A stretch of 64,000 nt of DNA from Syntrophomonas sp. DTU019. GTDB lineage: Bacteria; Bacillota; Syntrophomonadia; Syntrophomonadales; Syntrophomonadaceae. The stretch is taken from assembly GCA_913757435.1 (NCBI GenBank), contig CAJYDM010000001.1, positions 620,001-684,000 of the forward strand, given 5' to 3'. The position numbers and the translations under genes are program-made. Positions 17,701-27,282 of this stretch are shown here, piece by piece (position 1 is the stretch's first letter; every line of letters begins with the position of its first letter). The notes below the pieces were generated by a model. That model ran no database searches. It saw nothing but the letters and a program-made list of their open reading frames with translations, and was not told the origin of the DNA.

Positions 17701-19351
17701 TACTCATACCTCCATAAATAGCGGCGTATTCGCTAATATTTCTGATCTCGGTTTTAATCCGATAGGCAAGAGGTATGGCAGACGTATCAAGTATAGTTTC
17801 CGCCGGGCTGTTGTTTTGCTGGGCAAAATACTCCAGGGCGGTCTTGAATTCAACTGCGCTAAAAATACTCCTTTCCACACAATAATCTAATGCCTGGGAT
17901 ATTGTTTCCAAAGAGTAATTTTTAATCGTTTGGATAATGAGATTATACTGGTCACGAACATATCTGGGTTTTTCTTTACGAATACCATCGAGGAAAACAG
18001 CTGCTATTTCACTTCCTCCCATATTGGCCAGGGTATCTTGATATAATTCGGCTATCCGGGCAGAATGGTCGCGTTTATGATTGTTATTCCTGATCAATCG
18101 GCCTTTATCCAGAGATATTTCATGACGGGCCAGCTCTTCATCGGTTTCAAGGTCAAAAACGATTAGTATGCCCTGGTCTGCTTTAATCTTCACTTCTCTT
18201 TCAGGATGGTAAGTGCCCAGGGGCAAAGTATATCGGTTGCTGTTGTACCAAATGATATTGTCTTTGCGTACCTGTCTTGTTATAATTTCTTCAGGTTGAT
18301 TAATTATGGTCGGTATCGGTTTTAAGTGTTTTTGTTCTTCTTTAAACACTTCTGCCGGTACCTTTTTTGTTGTGCCATGTATATTGGCGTTTGCTGTTCT
18401 GTTCAGCCATTCTATACACCCCTGATTAAATGCTTGAATGTTGTCAAATATCCGGTGCCTGGCGTAGTTGCCTTTGGCATATTTGATAACTGCCTCAATT
18501 TTGCCCTTGGTCTCCGGATCACTTTTGCGGCAAAGATATATCTTAAAACCCATCTGCTGCCGGAATCTCTCGAATTCTGCTGTGTATATGATATCCCCAA
18601 AGTTTTCGTTTATAGCCAGGAGCCTGTCCTGATCGTACACAATTTCTTCTGGCACCCCTCCTATGTATTCAAAGGCCCGATAATGCACCTGTATGAATCT
18701 GGCTGCTGTAAGTGGCTTATCGTCCCATTCAACATATTTATAACGGCTGTGTGAGAGAACCAGCCCAAATCCTGTGAGCTTTACCCGCTGCCCCTGGGTA
18801 TTTACCAGGGTGGTAAAACCTAAATCTACTTGTGCCTGATAACCCATGGGCAGTTCTTCCACTGCTTGGTATTGACGCTGGATAATAGGCTTCTTAATGT
18901 TATACTGAATCCGTAAACTCCTGATAAATCGTCTAAGCGTTCTCTCCTTTCCCTGATAATCTAAATAATGCTGTTTAAGCCAATCTTGTATTTGTGCTGA
19001 TGACATGTCGGGATGTTCCTGTAACCACCTCACAATTTGTTCTTCGTATTTTTCAAGCTTTCTGGTTCTTTTTGTGTTTTTTCTTATTTCGTCATATTCG
19101 TCTGGCGTCACCTCCCAATAACGATCAACTGTTTTCCAATCTATGCCCAACTGCCGTTGAACTTGTGATTTATTAAGCCCCATCTCCTTTAGCTGCTGTA
19201 ATTCTTGATACATCGGCCACCCCTTCACCTGGTTCCTCTCCTCGCATAATTGTAGTCTTTTACCCTACAATTTTAGCTGGTTTGGAACATTAAGGTAAAT
19301 ATTCTCCGTTTTTAGTGGCCAATTTTTCTCCCTTTTATTTTACCGTTTACA
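17070..19351 (-). mobile_element. IS21-family element, inverted left part of a second copy
   Basis: The 2282 bp run from within istB to the TGTAAACGG left end, inverted relative to the first copy. The remaining 171 bp of this copy (plus the 5-bp duplication) lie at 19352-19527 in the plus orientation; 2282 + 171 = 2453, the full element length. The copy was therefore split by insertion of the other copy and then flipped, without loss of sequence. Confidence 0.85.
17657..19228 (-). CDS. istA: IS21 transposase IstA, inverted copy
   Basis: The 523-residue sequence is identical to the istA at 14740-16311, with the same HTH and DDE motifs. It is intact, but its partner istB is truncated. The two istA copies form a perfect inverted repeat several kilobases long, which may be unstable and permits inversion of the segment between them. 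Confidence 0.9.
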   Translation of the reverse strand: MKGWPMYQELQQLKEMGLNKSQVQRQLGIDWKTVDRYWEVTPDEYDEIRKNTKRTRKLEKYEEQIVRWLQEHPDMSSAQIQDWLKQHYLDYQGKERTLRRFIRSLRIQYNIKKPIIQRQYQAVEELPMGYQAQVDLGFTTLVNTQGQRVKLTGFGLVLSHSRYKYVEWDDKPLTAARFIQVHYRAFEYIGGVPEEIVYDQDRLLAINENFGDIIYTAEFERFRQQMGFKIYLCRKSDPETKGKIEAVIKYAKGNYARHRIFDNIQAFNQGCIEWLNRTANANIHGTTKKVPAEVFKEEQKHLKPIPTIINQPEEIITRQVRKDNIIWYNSNRYTLPLGTYHPEREVKIKADQGILIVFDLETDEELARHEISLDKGRLIRNNNHKRDHSARIAELYQDTLANMGGSEIAAVFLDGIRKEKPRYVRDQYNLIIQTIKNYSLETISQALDYCVERSIFSAVEFKTALEYFAQQNNSPAETILDTSAIPLAYRIKTEIRNISEYAAIYGGMSIEQGRRNQDLFKKP

Positions 19352-19527
19352 ATTGATGGGAGACCCGGTTATAACTACCGCTATCCTGGATCGAATCGCT
19401 CATCATAGTGAGATATTCAATCTGACCGGCGACAGTTACCGCCTTAAACATCGAGATTCTATACTAAGACTGTAGTCCTATGGAAAATTATTGGCCAAAA
19501 TTTCTCCAAAATACTTGACCGCTTACA
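19352..19527 (+). mobile_element. IS21-family element, right end of the split copy
   Basis: This starts with ATTGA (target duplication), continues with the last istB codons ([10 protein letters not shown]...LRL) and finishes at the CCGCTTACA element end. It completes the split copy at 17070-19351. Downstream begins the Mu-type transposase remnant into which this copy had inserted. Confidence 0.85.
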
Positions 19528-19958
19528 TTAGTCCGGCAGTGGCATACCAGAGTGACCGTAAGACCTTGAAATACCTTGATCCGGAAATACTAGCCAGTGC
19601 ATTTATGCACTGTGAGGAAAGAAAGGTAGATAAATCAGGCTGTATCAGCTTTGAAAGCAGAAAATACGAAGTAGGTCTGACTTTTATCGGCTGCAAAGTC
19701 GATGTCATCTTCGATCCGGCAGATATTAGTGAACTTACCATCGAATATGAAGGACACCAGCCCTTTAAAGCCCGGCAACTGGTGATTGGAGAACGGGCGG
19801 GTAAGAGACCGCCCTTACCCGAATTCATGCAGAAAGAACCCACTGATTCATCAAGGCTGCTCCAAGCAGCAGCTATTAAGCACCAGGAGCGCAAAGACAA
19901 CTATACCCCCGCCGTTTCCTATCGTTCAGTAAGCAAGGAGGGCGAAGGGCATGTTTGA
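19528..19958 (+). pseudogene. Mu-type transposase, C-terminal domain remnant
   Basis: From the IS21 end onward the frame encodes SPAVAYQSDRKTLKYLDPEILASAFMHCEERKVDKSGCISF..., matching the Mu transposase C-terminal beta-barrel domain (ISFESRKYEVGLTFIGCKVDVIFDP). The catalytic DDE core is missing, because the IS21 element interrupts the gene. The 3' end overlaps the ATPase gene by 8 bases, the normal arrangement of a transposase and its AAA+ partner in Tn7/Mu-like elements. Confidence 0.75.
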
Positions 19959-20751
19959 AAGTTTCTATGGTCTCCAAAAGACACCTTTTTCCAGGGATAT
20001 ACCCACTGATCAGTTGTATCAGTCACACCTGCTGGAAGAAACCCTGGGGAGGCTTGAGTACACCGCCCAGCGGCAGATGTTTGCAGTATTAACCGGAGAC
20101 TGTGGAACCGGTAAGACCACTACCATAAGGTGCTTTAAAGAAATCCTGGACACATCTCGGTATATGGTGATGTACTTGGCTGATTCCAAGTTAACACCTC
20201 GGCATTTCTACAAAGGCCTATTAGAGCAATTGGGCTGTGAGGCTAAATTCTACCGGGGAGACGCTAAACGGCAACTACATAAAGAGATCGAACTGATGCA
20301 GGGTATCCACCACCTGCAGCCCGTGGTTATCGTGGATGAAGCCCATCTATTGGACAAAGAGATGTTGGAAGAAGTCAGGTTCCTGTTGAATTTCAAAATG
20401 GACGCCAAAAGCCCGATGGCTTTGATTCTGGTAGGCCAGAATGAACTCTGGGATAGGCTTAAGCTTCAGTCCTATTCGGCCATCAGGCAACGCATCGACA
20501 TACAATGCAAGCTGCCTCACCTGGATCGCTCTCAGGTTGGCGAATATGTAAAAAGACACCTGGCTTATGCCGGTGCCGAACATGATATTTTCTCTGATAA
20601 CGCTGTTGATGAGATATTCAAGTTTTCAAGTGGAGCAGCGCGAATGGTTAACAAGGTCTGCACTCATTGTCTGCTTTATGGAGCTCAGAACAAACGTAAC
20701 ATTATTGATGATCATATGGTTAAGCTAGTTGTTCAGGGAGAATTGAGTTAG
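19951..20751 (+). CDS. ExeA/TniB-like AAA+ ATPase of a Mu-type transposon
   Basis: The 266-residue protein has MFESFYGLQKTPFSRDIPTDQLY at the N-terminus, typical of ExeA-like ATPases, a Walker A GDCGTGKTTT at about 50-59 and a Walker B PVVIVDEAHLL at about 114-124. AAA+ proteins of this type serve as target-site selectors or activators for Mu/Tn7-like transposases. The gene overlaps the remnant transposase; being intact but without a working transposase, it is probably nonfunctional in transposition. Confidence 0.8.
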   Translation: MFESFYGLQKTPFSRDIPTDQLYQSHLLEETLGRLEYTAQRQMFAVLTGDCGTGKTTTIRCFKEILDTSRYMVMYLADSKLTPRHFYKGLLEQLGCEAKFYRGDAKRQLHKEIELMQGIHHLQPVVIVDEAHLLDKEMLEEVRFLLNFKMDAKSPMALILVGQNELWDRLKLQSYSAIRQRIDIQCKLPHLDRSQVGEYVKRHLAYAGAEHDIFSDNAVDEIFKFSSGAARMVNKVCTHCLLYGAQNKRNIIDDHMVKLVVQGELS

Positions 20752-20824
20752 TTCTCCCTGCCCCTTAAGGGGCTGCCCAAACGGTCAGCACATCCGTCAA
20801 CTTTTGGCCAAATTACACCGTCTA

Positions 20825-22111
20825 TCACCGGACATTATGGGGTGGCAGTAACACTGTATTAGGACCTACAGCTCTAGCCCAGTCCATGAACCTCTCACCG
20901 TTCCAGGTCAAATATTGCTTGTGGTTGTCAGGCATATGTTCAGGTAATATTACGGGATCGTTTCCCTCACCATAAATACGTACATGGGACGCTATGCGAT
21001 GGTTATGATAAAAAACCTCAATGACTTTGCTTGTTACACGGATATCCACCTCGTGTTTGATATATTCGTATGGGACGGAATACTTGTTTTTATCCACATG
21101 TATGACATAATCATACTGTACAGTAGCTTTCCGCCAGGTAGCTAACTCGTATGGGGAAGCGGGTAGAGGTAAAAGCAGCGTTTTCTCTTCTTCAAGGAAG
21201 GCACTTTTCCTGCTTCCCGGTTTCTTTTGAAACGGTTTTTCATTAAACTCGTCTAGTTTGATGAGGATGGCTTCGTTCAATTCCCTTAATGAGAAGAACT
21301 GCTGGTTCCTTAGGGAAGCAATGATCCAGGTGGTAATAATGCCAACTGTACCCTCTACATTACTTTTATCCTTCGGGTGTCTCACCCTGGCAGGGATAAC
21401 AGCGGTGCCATAGTGTTCTGCCATCTCATTGTAAGTTCGATTGATCGTAGGTGTATTCCATGAAACACGATCAACGCCTGTTTTTAAATTATCGGGAACC
21501 AGGATTCGAGTAACGCCTCCAAAATACTGATAAGCATGGTTATGGGCTGTAATCCAGCTCTCCATGTCCATTGATAAAAATGCTTCCACATATGTAAACT
21601 GGCTACACGGAAGTGTCGCAACAAATACATAAGCAGGAATAATTTCACTGGTGATGTTATTAATGATGGATGCAGTCTTCCCGGCCCAGTCCACCTCCAT
21701 AATCTCTCCGGGTTTGCGCGTGATGCGCATGGTGGCTTTTGTTGTACTTGCGTAACGACGATAGTATCTGCAGAACTGACTGTACATGAAAGGAATCTCG
21801 CCGCTTAAACGGCACTCCTCACAATATTCATTCCACAGAAGGCTGAGTGTGACACCACTCTTAGCCATTTCCTTATGAATGTGCTCGCAATTGGGCATCT
21901 TCCGGCTGGAAGAAACACATTTTTCAGGAAACAGAAGTTCATGTAGCTCGGCATCTGTCTGGCTTGCAGGTAACGGCCACGAAATACTGCATTGTTCCGC
22001 CCGTTCTAGGACAGCGGTAATGGTATTACGTGAACAATGGCAGCTAGAGGCTATCCCTCTTTTGCTGACACCTTGGCTACTAAGCCTAAGGATTTCACGA
22101 TAGTTGGTCAT
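20825..22111 (-). pseudogene. istA: Second-type IS21 transposase IstA, C-terminally truncated, no IstB
   Basis: The protein starts at the ATG at 22111 (MTNYREILRL) with AGGAGGTC in front. It has an HTH (SKRGIASSCHCSRNTITAVL) and a DDE core: MEVDWAGKT, ILVPDNLKTGV, and HPKDKSNVEGTVGIITTWI. It stops after 428 residues inside NTVLLPPHNVR, short of the usual length of about 500, and there is no istB downstream. The break abuts the probable end of the Mu-type transposon (TGTAATTTGGCC region), which likely inserted here. Confidence 0.75.
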
Positions 22112-22284
22112 AATATTGACCTCCTGTTTAAGATTTACACTGAAAAGCAGTGCATATCTCCAATATACAGGTGTGGTTCTCACTATGACCATGATGGTTC
22201 TATTTTAAGACCACAACGGTTCTAATAAAGTACACTGTTGGTTCTTTTAAAAGCTAATTTGCACTATGCAGAACCCATAAACTA

Positions 22285-22893
22285 ATGTTGAAAAAGACTT
22301 GGCGTCCTCAAGGAATAACCAAAGCAGACCCGGCAGCACAAGCAAGTGCTAATCTGATTCAACAAGATTTCAGCGCTGAAGCTCCCAATCAGAAATGGCT
22401 GGGGGATATTACAGAGATCCCGACAGCTGACGGTAAGCTCTATGTAGCTGGTGTATTGGATTGTTTTGATGGAGCCATCGTGGGATTAAAAATGGCAGGT
22501 AATATGAGGGCAAAGCTTTGTGTGGATGCTTTCACCTCAGCAACTAACAAACACCAAGCTTATGGTATGATCTTCCATAGTGACAGAGGCAGTCAATATA
22601 CCAGCAAGCTATACCGTGATACATTAGCCAGGTACGGTGCAACCCAGAGTATGAGTGCCACCGGAAGATGTTATGATAATGCCCGGATGGAGTCGTTCTT
22701 TGCTACATTAAAGAAAGAATGTATATATAAATTAAAAACCGAAACCATGCGGATGGCCACTGTTAAAAGCCTGGTATTTAGGTTTATAGAAATCTACTAT
22801 AACCGGAGAAGGATTTATACGCCTAATGAAGGTTATCCGCCACTGGTCAAACGTTCTTTATATTATCAGAGACGGTTACCGCAGGTGGCATAA
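22285..22893 (+). pseudogene. IS3-family transposase OrfB, N-terminally truncated
   Basis: The 202 codons cover the rve integrase core with QKWLGDITEIP (Asp), IFHSDRGSQYTS (Asp) and CYDNARMESFFATLKKE (Glu), and the usual C-terminal YNRRRIYTPNEGYPP block. The N-terminal HTH_21 part and OrfA are absent, and no ribosome site precedes the first ATG. The 3' end runs to a normal stop. Confidence 0.8.
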
Positions 22894-23237
22894 AAAGTTG
22901 AGCCACCCAACGTATATTTTGCCAAAAAGGGGGGCACCAAACCACATATAACTCTACTGCTAATGATCGCGGACTTGACATCCACCCCGCATGTGGATAA
23001 TAAAATCTACCGATGGAGTGAACCAGGAACAAGCACAAAATTGATCTTCCATCGGGATGCCCAGTGTACCACATGCAGGACCCCGTCTGTAAAGTCCGCT
23101 GGGTTTGCCGTATTTCAATAGGCCTTGGAGGCTTTTCCTCAGGAGATCACCAGGAACAACAGCTGGCTGCAATGCGCCAATATATGCACATAGAATGCTG
23201 ATTTGCAACTTTTACGAGTTTATACACTAAACTGAAT
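22894..23237. other. Non-coding stretch after the IS3 fragment
   Basis: About 340 bases with no supported gene. The first 40 bases probably contain the IS3 right end (AAAAAGTTGAGCC...). The remainder shows no clear promoter, repeat or RNA. Confidence 0.4.
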
Positions 23238-23423
23238 TTGACAACTCCAATCTATGCACCCACAAGCCTGCTAGACAATAATCAACCGCCCGGCATGATT
23301 AAAGTAACCTGCTGGTCAAAGCCGGATTGGGTAGAATATATAACACAGAAAGAACATTACCGGCGTATTAATGAAGCCAGGGTTCGGGGCCAACGGATAT
23401 TTGTTCCAAGAGGGAGTGATTAA
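23238..23423 (+). CDS. Small unknown protein, possibly 5'-truncated
   Basis: Up to 61 residues (from a TTG without a good ribosome site) or 42 residues from the ATG at 23295: MIKVTCWSKPDWVEYITQ..YRRINEARVRGQRIFVPRGSD. The frame is tightly linked to the next gene (3-base gap), which supports translation. The WSKPDW.E...Q..HYRRINEARV.G pattern looks like a small plasmid- or phage-borne protein. The gene may have lost its start through the IS insertion upstream. Function unknown. Confidence 0.45.
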   Translation: MTTPIYAPTSLLDNNQPPGMIKVTCWSKPDWVEYITQKEHYRRINEARVRGQRIFVPRGSD

Positions 23424-23426
23424 CCT

Positions 23427-23711
23427 ATGACTTTATACCAACGAATTAAAACTTTAGAGAAAAATCTAAGACAGGCAACAGGGAACCCATTTACTGATTG
23501 GACCGATGAGGAATTATCCCTATCCATCGAGCTGCTAGATAAAGAATTTCAAACTGGGCAGAAGCAGGAATGGCCGGAAGAATTGGCAAGAAAACAGGCA
23601 GCCCTTCCCTGCGCGCCCTGTGAACTGGATGAACTCAGCGATGAAGAATTAGTTGCAAAGATTGCACGTTTGGATGCGGAGTTGCAGCGATGGGGGGATA
23701 AGACCCTGTAA
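23427..23711 (+). CDS. Small acidic helical protein, unknown function
   Basis: The 94 residues contain two related motifs, DWTDEELSLSIELLDKEFQ and ELSDEELVAKIARLDAELQRWG, each a short helix pair with D/S-D-E-E-L, suggesting an internal duplication. It follows the preceding small gene by 3 bases and likely forms a two-gene unit. A hairpin (CCAGACCG / CGGTCTGG at 23780-23813) downstream may end the transcript. No family recognised. Confidence 0.55.
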   Translation: MTLYQRIKTLEKNLRQATGNPFTDWTDEELSLSIELLDKEFQTGQKQEWPEELARKQAALPCAPCELDELSDEELVAKIARLDAELQRWGDKTL

Positions 23712-23881
23712 TTGCACATAAAAACCCCTGATTTGTTGCCCTTGATCATTAAATTTACTGCATTTCAAATAACAGGTCTCCAGACCGTCAGTAGTAAGGA
23801 TTTGGCGGTCTGGATGGCAGCTATCTATCACAAGTCAATTTCGAGGGCCTTATAGCGCAAAATAGAAGGTGGTTTTAATCT

Positions 23882-25015
23882 TTATGCCGCACTATCTTTT
23901 CGGTAAGCAAGGGCAAGCCAAACACCATCGATTAAAAGGGCTCCTATCCATATATAGGTTGCATTTGTGGTTATTAACCAACCTGGTTCTATCTCTTTAT
24001 GAGCATTACCTTCTACTGAATATAAGTGAGCCCAAGTAGACCCTGACCATCTATCTCTGTCCCACTTCAAAACTCCAGAATCGTAGGTCTTTGTGGCGAC
24101 TGTCTCCCACCTGAAAAACCATGCTGAGCAAAGCAATACGAATATGATTAGAGGTACGATAGTTAACTTGCGAAAAAATGATGTTGATGATTGGCTTGTT
24201 GGAAATTTTACAGGTTCTGAACAAGCATAATGAATTGTACCCCCATCATCCTCAATACTATTAATGGTATCTTGTCCTGTTAATGATTTCTCTGGTCCTC
24301 CCGTAATCGTTTTTTCATTTTCAATACTTATTGAGTTCGGATCTAATAACGGTTTGGGTTCTGGTACATCTATAGATACCCACCCAAGTTCCCCATCTAA
24401 CTTTCTAAAAATATACATCAATGCATAAGTGTAGATAACGTAATATATCGACATTGCAAACAAACACAAGAAATATTCGGGTGTATTTGATTCGAACTTC
24501 AATAATGAATAGTAGGATCCAAATGACATCACGGTCAAAAAAAGCATTTCAAATATGAACAATTTCAAGGCAGAACCTTTAGTAATTTCCCAACTTCGCT
24601 TTAAGCTCTGAATTGGGCCCATGTCTTTGTCTATAGTTATATATGTTGCCAGAGTTAACCTGGCCATTATTATTGCGCCAGGTATGATCAGCAGCAAAAA
24701 TCCAAGGCTCATTAAAAGTATATATATTACGAAAACCAATAAATATGTAATATAGGTCTTAAAAGAAATAACTTCTTTTAATTGAAATTTTTCATTGTCA
24801 AAAAGTATAAATGCCGATTTAATAATAACCATCTGAATGAATATAAAAATAAGAGATACTGTCTCGCTAGTATACCATGCTAACGAATTGATGTCGTTAA
24901 TAATTATACTCAGCAAATATAGAAAAATGAAGGCACATGAAATTTGTAAATGATCCTGCAGCTTTTTCCATCCGAAAGACAGAGCCTCCTGAATGAAAAA
25001 ACTTTTATTTTTCAT
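23882..25015 (-). CDS. Multi-pass membrane protein, GDPD/YciC membrane-domain-like
   Basis: The 377-residue protein has about six hydrophobic segments in its first 210 residues (for example FIFLYLLSIIINDI, YLLVFVIYILLMSLGFLLLIIPGAIIM, IFEMLFLTVMSFG, YYVIYTYALMYIF). The block GAIIMARLTLATYITIDKD.GPIQSLKRSWEITKG is characteristic of the membrane domain shared by YciC-type and glycerophosphodiesterase-associated proteins. A cytoplasmic linker follows (220-285), then another membrane segment (TIVPLIIFVLLCSAWFF) and a final WIGALLIDGVWLALAYR helix. Function is unknown. It lies among mobile elements but looks intact. Confidence 0.65.
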   Translation of the reverse strand: MKNKSFFIQEALSFGWKKLQDHLQISCAFIFLYLLSIIINDINSLAWYTSETVSLIFIFIQMVIIKSAFILFDNEKFQLKEVISFKTYITYLLVFVIYILLMSLGFLLLIIPGAIIMARLTLATYITIDKDMGPIQSLKRSWEITKGSALKLFIFEMLFLTVMSFGSYYSLLKFESNTPEYFLCLFAMSIYYVIYTYALMYIFRKLDGELGWVSIDVPEPKPLLDPNSISIENEKTITGGPEKSLTGQDTINSIEDDGGTIHYACSEPVKFPTSQSSTSFFRKLTIVPLIIFVLLCSAWFFRWETVATKTYDSGVLKWDRDRWSGSTWAHLYSVEGNAHKEIEPGWLITTNATYIWIGALLIDGVWLALAYRKDSAA

Positions 25016-25073
25016 TATTTTAGATTACCCCCTTCTATACTTCGGGAAAACAGGTTTATTCTAATCAGAATAA

Positions 25074-25382
25074 TTATTCTTTGTTTTTTATATAAGACCC
25101 ATACTTTCCATAATAATCCGTAGCTTCGCCTCCGCCCTTGCTTACTGTTTCAATAGCTTCGTTCCAGCCACGACTATAGGCTTGCTGTAAATCCTTATAA
25201 GTATATGTTTCCTCATCATTGGCACTTAAGGTGTTAAAACACCACTCGTACCCGGCCATCTCGCCGTCCTCGTACCCTTTTTTATAATCGGCAGATTGTT
25301 TGTCGGTGCAGCCGCCTAATAATAAAGTTATTAAGACTACAAACAATACCAATATACCCGTTGGCTTTATTCGTAGCGCCAT
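25074..25382 (-). CDS. Small lipoprotein
   Basis: The 102-residue protein (start ATG 25382, AGGGGAGA before it) has a lipoprotein signal sequence with lipobox LLGGC at residues 21-25. The mature part, KKGYEDGEMAGYEW, DLQQAYSRGWNEAIE, has a repeated Y.. G(Y/W).(D/E)(G/A) pattern as in glycine/tyrosine-rich surface proteins. It is on the same strand as the membrane protein 58 bases downstream, and they may be cotranscribed. Function unknown. Confidence 0.7.
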   Translation of the reverse strand: MALRIKPTGILVLFVVLITLLLGGCTDKQSADYKKGYEDGEMAGYEWCFNTLSANDEETYTYKDLQQAYSRGWNEAIETVSKGGGEATDYYGKYGSYIKNKE

Positions 25383-25607
25383 TAGAAAATATTCTCCCCT
25401 CACCAAATGAAAACGCCTCGTATGGTAGACATTTCTATAAAAAACAATTAATTATGTTGGTGTGAATATGGGATTGATATGCAATTGCGTCATCTATATT
25501 TCCAGTATTCTCTTAATTTTTCCATATTCCTGCAATTATAATAGATCGATTTGTTCAAAACCGACCATAAAAGCACCGATTGAAACTAGGGCTCGGGTTG
25601 CTAGAAA

Positions 25608-26049
25608 TTACAATCCAAGGCTACAGCTTGCATTGTCCAGAAATAAGCTACCTTCACGGATGTACTTGCGAACCATAGCCTGGGAACGATGACCGGTCTG
25701 CTTCATGATTGCCCTTTCACTAACACCAGCAGCGGCAGCGGATGTAGCCAATCCAGCTCGAAGGGAATGACCAGAGTATTTACTACTATCAAGGCCAGCA
25801 GCTTCGGCAGTTCTCTTAATGATCAGGGCCACGCTTTTATCTGACAGTCTACCTTCTCGGAGGTGGCCATGTCTATTCACGGAACGAAATAAGGGACCGG
25901 AGGTAATACCTGACTGCTCTATCCATGCCTGGAGAGATCTAACCGGGCAAGTGTTACAGTTGCTACCATAAGCTATCCCTACCTTTCGGCCAGAACCTTC
26001 TTGATCGGTTTTAGAATTGCGGATGATGATTGTAGAAAGGTCAACACTT
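25608..26049 (-). pseudogene. Tyrosine recombinase, C-terminal fragment
   Basis: The frame is open from the IS3 junction and encodes IIIRNSKTDQEGSGRKV (beta-hairpin lysine), then SGHSLRAGLAT (H-x-x-R), QTGHRSQAMVRKYIREG (second H and nucleophile Tyr). The N-terminal core-binding domain and the first catalytic Arg are missing. It was cut by the neighbouring IS3 element. It may be the relic of an integrase of an older mobile element in this region. Confidence 0.8.
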
Positions 26050-26063
26050 TTTCGGACAATTAT

Positions 26064-26966
26064 CTAAGCAACACTTTGTAGATCCCGGTTTTGCAATGAT
26101 TTCAGGTATTCAATTGGACTGAGGTACCCCAGTCGCTTCTGGACCCGCTGTCGGTTATAAAACACCTTAATGTATTCAAAGACGGCCTGGCGGGCCTGTT
26201 CCCTGGTCGGGTAAAAACGCCAATGAATAATTTCTTTTTTCAAGATCGAGAAGAAACTTTCGCTCCAGGCGTTGTCTCCTGGTTTGCCTACTCGGGAGAA
26301 ACTTTGCTGCCATCCGTAACCAGCCACCTGAGCCATTGTTTTATCGGCCGTGTATTGACTACCACGATCACTATGAAATATGGTTCCAGCAGGTAAATGC
26401 CAGTAATCCTGAACTGCTTTTAGTGTACGCTGAACCAGCTCTGCTTTCATGGTTTCTGACTGGCATGAAGCTAGTACCGTATTGGTTTTGACGTCCCGAA
26501 TCTGGCACAGATAGTCGAAACCCTCGCCAGTACGTATGTAGCTGATATCACTTGAAATAACCTGAAAAGGTTTGTTAATTTCCAGACCGATAGTCAAGTT
26601 TTTATACACATCGCTACGTGCCTTCCGGCTATCGGTCAACGATCGCTGCCTGCGCCTGCAGTGACAGGATTTAAGTCTTTTTTCCTCCGTGATTTGTTTT
26701 ACTACCTGATATGATGCAGTTTGTCCATCGCGGCGAAGGATGCCGCATATACGCTCAACTCCATAGGTCCCCTTCCCGGACTCGAAGATCGAAATGACCT
26801 TCTGGGTTAGAGAATCTTTCTTCTGTTGGCGGCTTTCTCGTTCCTGCACCCAAGTATAATAACCAGAGGTTGAAACGCCTATAATTCTGGCCCACTTCAC
26901 TTTGGCGTATTTATTCTGATTCTCAATAAACTGATAATATTCAGTCGTGCTTACTTTTGATTTTTT
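26064..26966 (-). CDS. IS3-family transposase OrfB (expressed by -1 frameshift)
   Basis: OrfB carries HTH_21 (GVSTSGYYTW, SIFESGKGTYGVERICGILRRDG) and the rve DDE core: VISSDISYIRTGEG (Asp), TIFHSDRGSQYTA (Asp) and GDNAWSESFFSILKKE (Glu). The frame is open well upstream of the first ATG (26900) and connects to orfA through an A6 run at 26961-26966 (GCAAAAAATC), giving the usual OrfAB fusion by -1 slippage. The sequence is intact, so this copy may be active. Confidence 0.85.
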   Translation of the reverse strand, partial: KKSKVSTTEYYQFIENQNKYAKVKWARIIGVSTSGYYTWVQERESRQQKKDSLTQKVISIFESGKGTYGVERICGILRRDGQTASYQVVKQITEEKRLKSCHCRRRQRSLTDSRKARSDVYKNLTIGLEINKPFQVISSDISYIRTGEGFDYLCQIRDVKTNTVLASCQSETMKAELVQRTLKAVQDYWHLPAGTIFHSDRGSQYTADKTMAQVAGYGWQQSFSRVGKPGDNAWSESFFSILKKEIIHWRFYPTREQARQAVFEYIKVFYNRQRVQKRLGYLSPIEYLKSLQNRDLQSVA

Positions 26967-27232
26967 GCGAAGAAGGCCGTGGCTTTTTTTAATATGTAAT
27001 TTTCCTCCTCAAGCTCCGCTATCCGGCTGCGTAATTCGCTCATTTCGTCTTGTTGCTGGGCTATTTGTGTTTTGTCACCGGCTGGTGTGTATTTCTGACG
27101 CCAGCGATATATCATATTCTTAGTAATGCCTAGACTATCAGCTACTTCAGTGACGGTTCGCTCGCTGGTATAGCTCATACGTACTGCCCGTTTCTTGAAT
27201 TCTTCATCGTATTTCCTGCGTTTTGTTGACAT
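26951..27232 (-). CDS. IS3-family OrfA (HTH_Tnp_1)
   Basis: The 93-residue protein has the HTH_Tnp_1 domain (RRKYDEEFKKRAVRMSYTSERTVTEVADSLGITKNMIYRWRQKY) and a leucine-zipper-like C-terminus (QQDEMSELRSRIAELEEENYILKKATAFFA). It overlaps orfB at the A6 slippery run. It regulates transposition and supplies the DNA-binding half of OrfAB. Confidence 0.85.
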   Translation of the reverse strand: MSTKRRKYDEEFKKRAVRMSYTSERTVTEVADSLGITKNMIYRWRQKYTPAGDKTQIAQQQDEMSELRSRIAELEEENYILKKATAFFAKNQK

Positions 27233-27282
27233 TTTGATAAGCTCCTTTTCTGTTAACTGTATCTTATCAAACTGTCCGAAAT

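Larger units (their letters stand above)
26050..27281 (-). mobile_element. IS3-family element (IS150-like)
   Basis: Inverted ends TTTCGGACA...ATCTAAG / TTTCGGACA...GATAAG at about 26050-26067 and 27264-27281 enclose two overlapping reading frames, orfA and orfB. The element separates a tyrosine recombinase fragment on the left from a TnpB fragment on the right. Confidence 0.75.
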
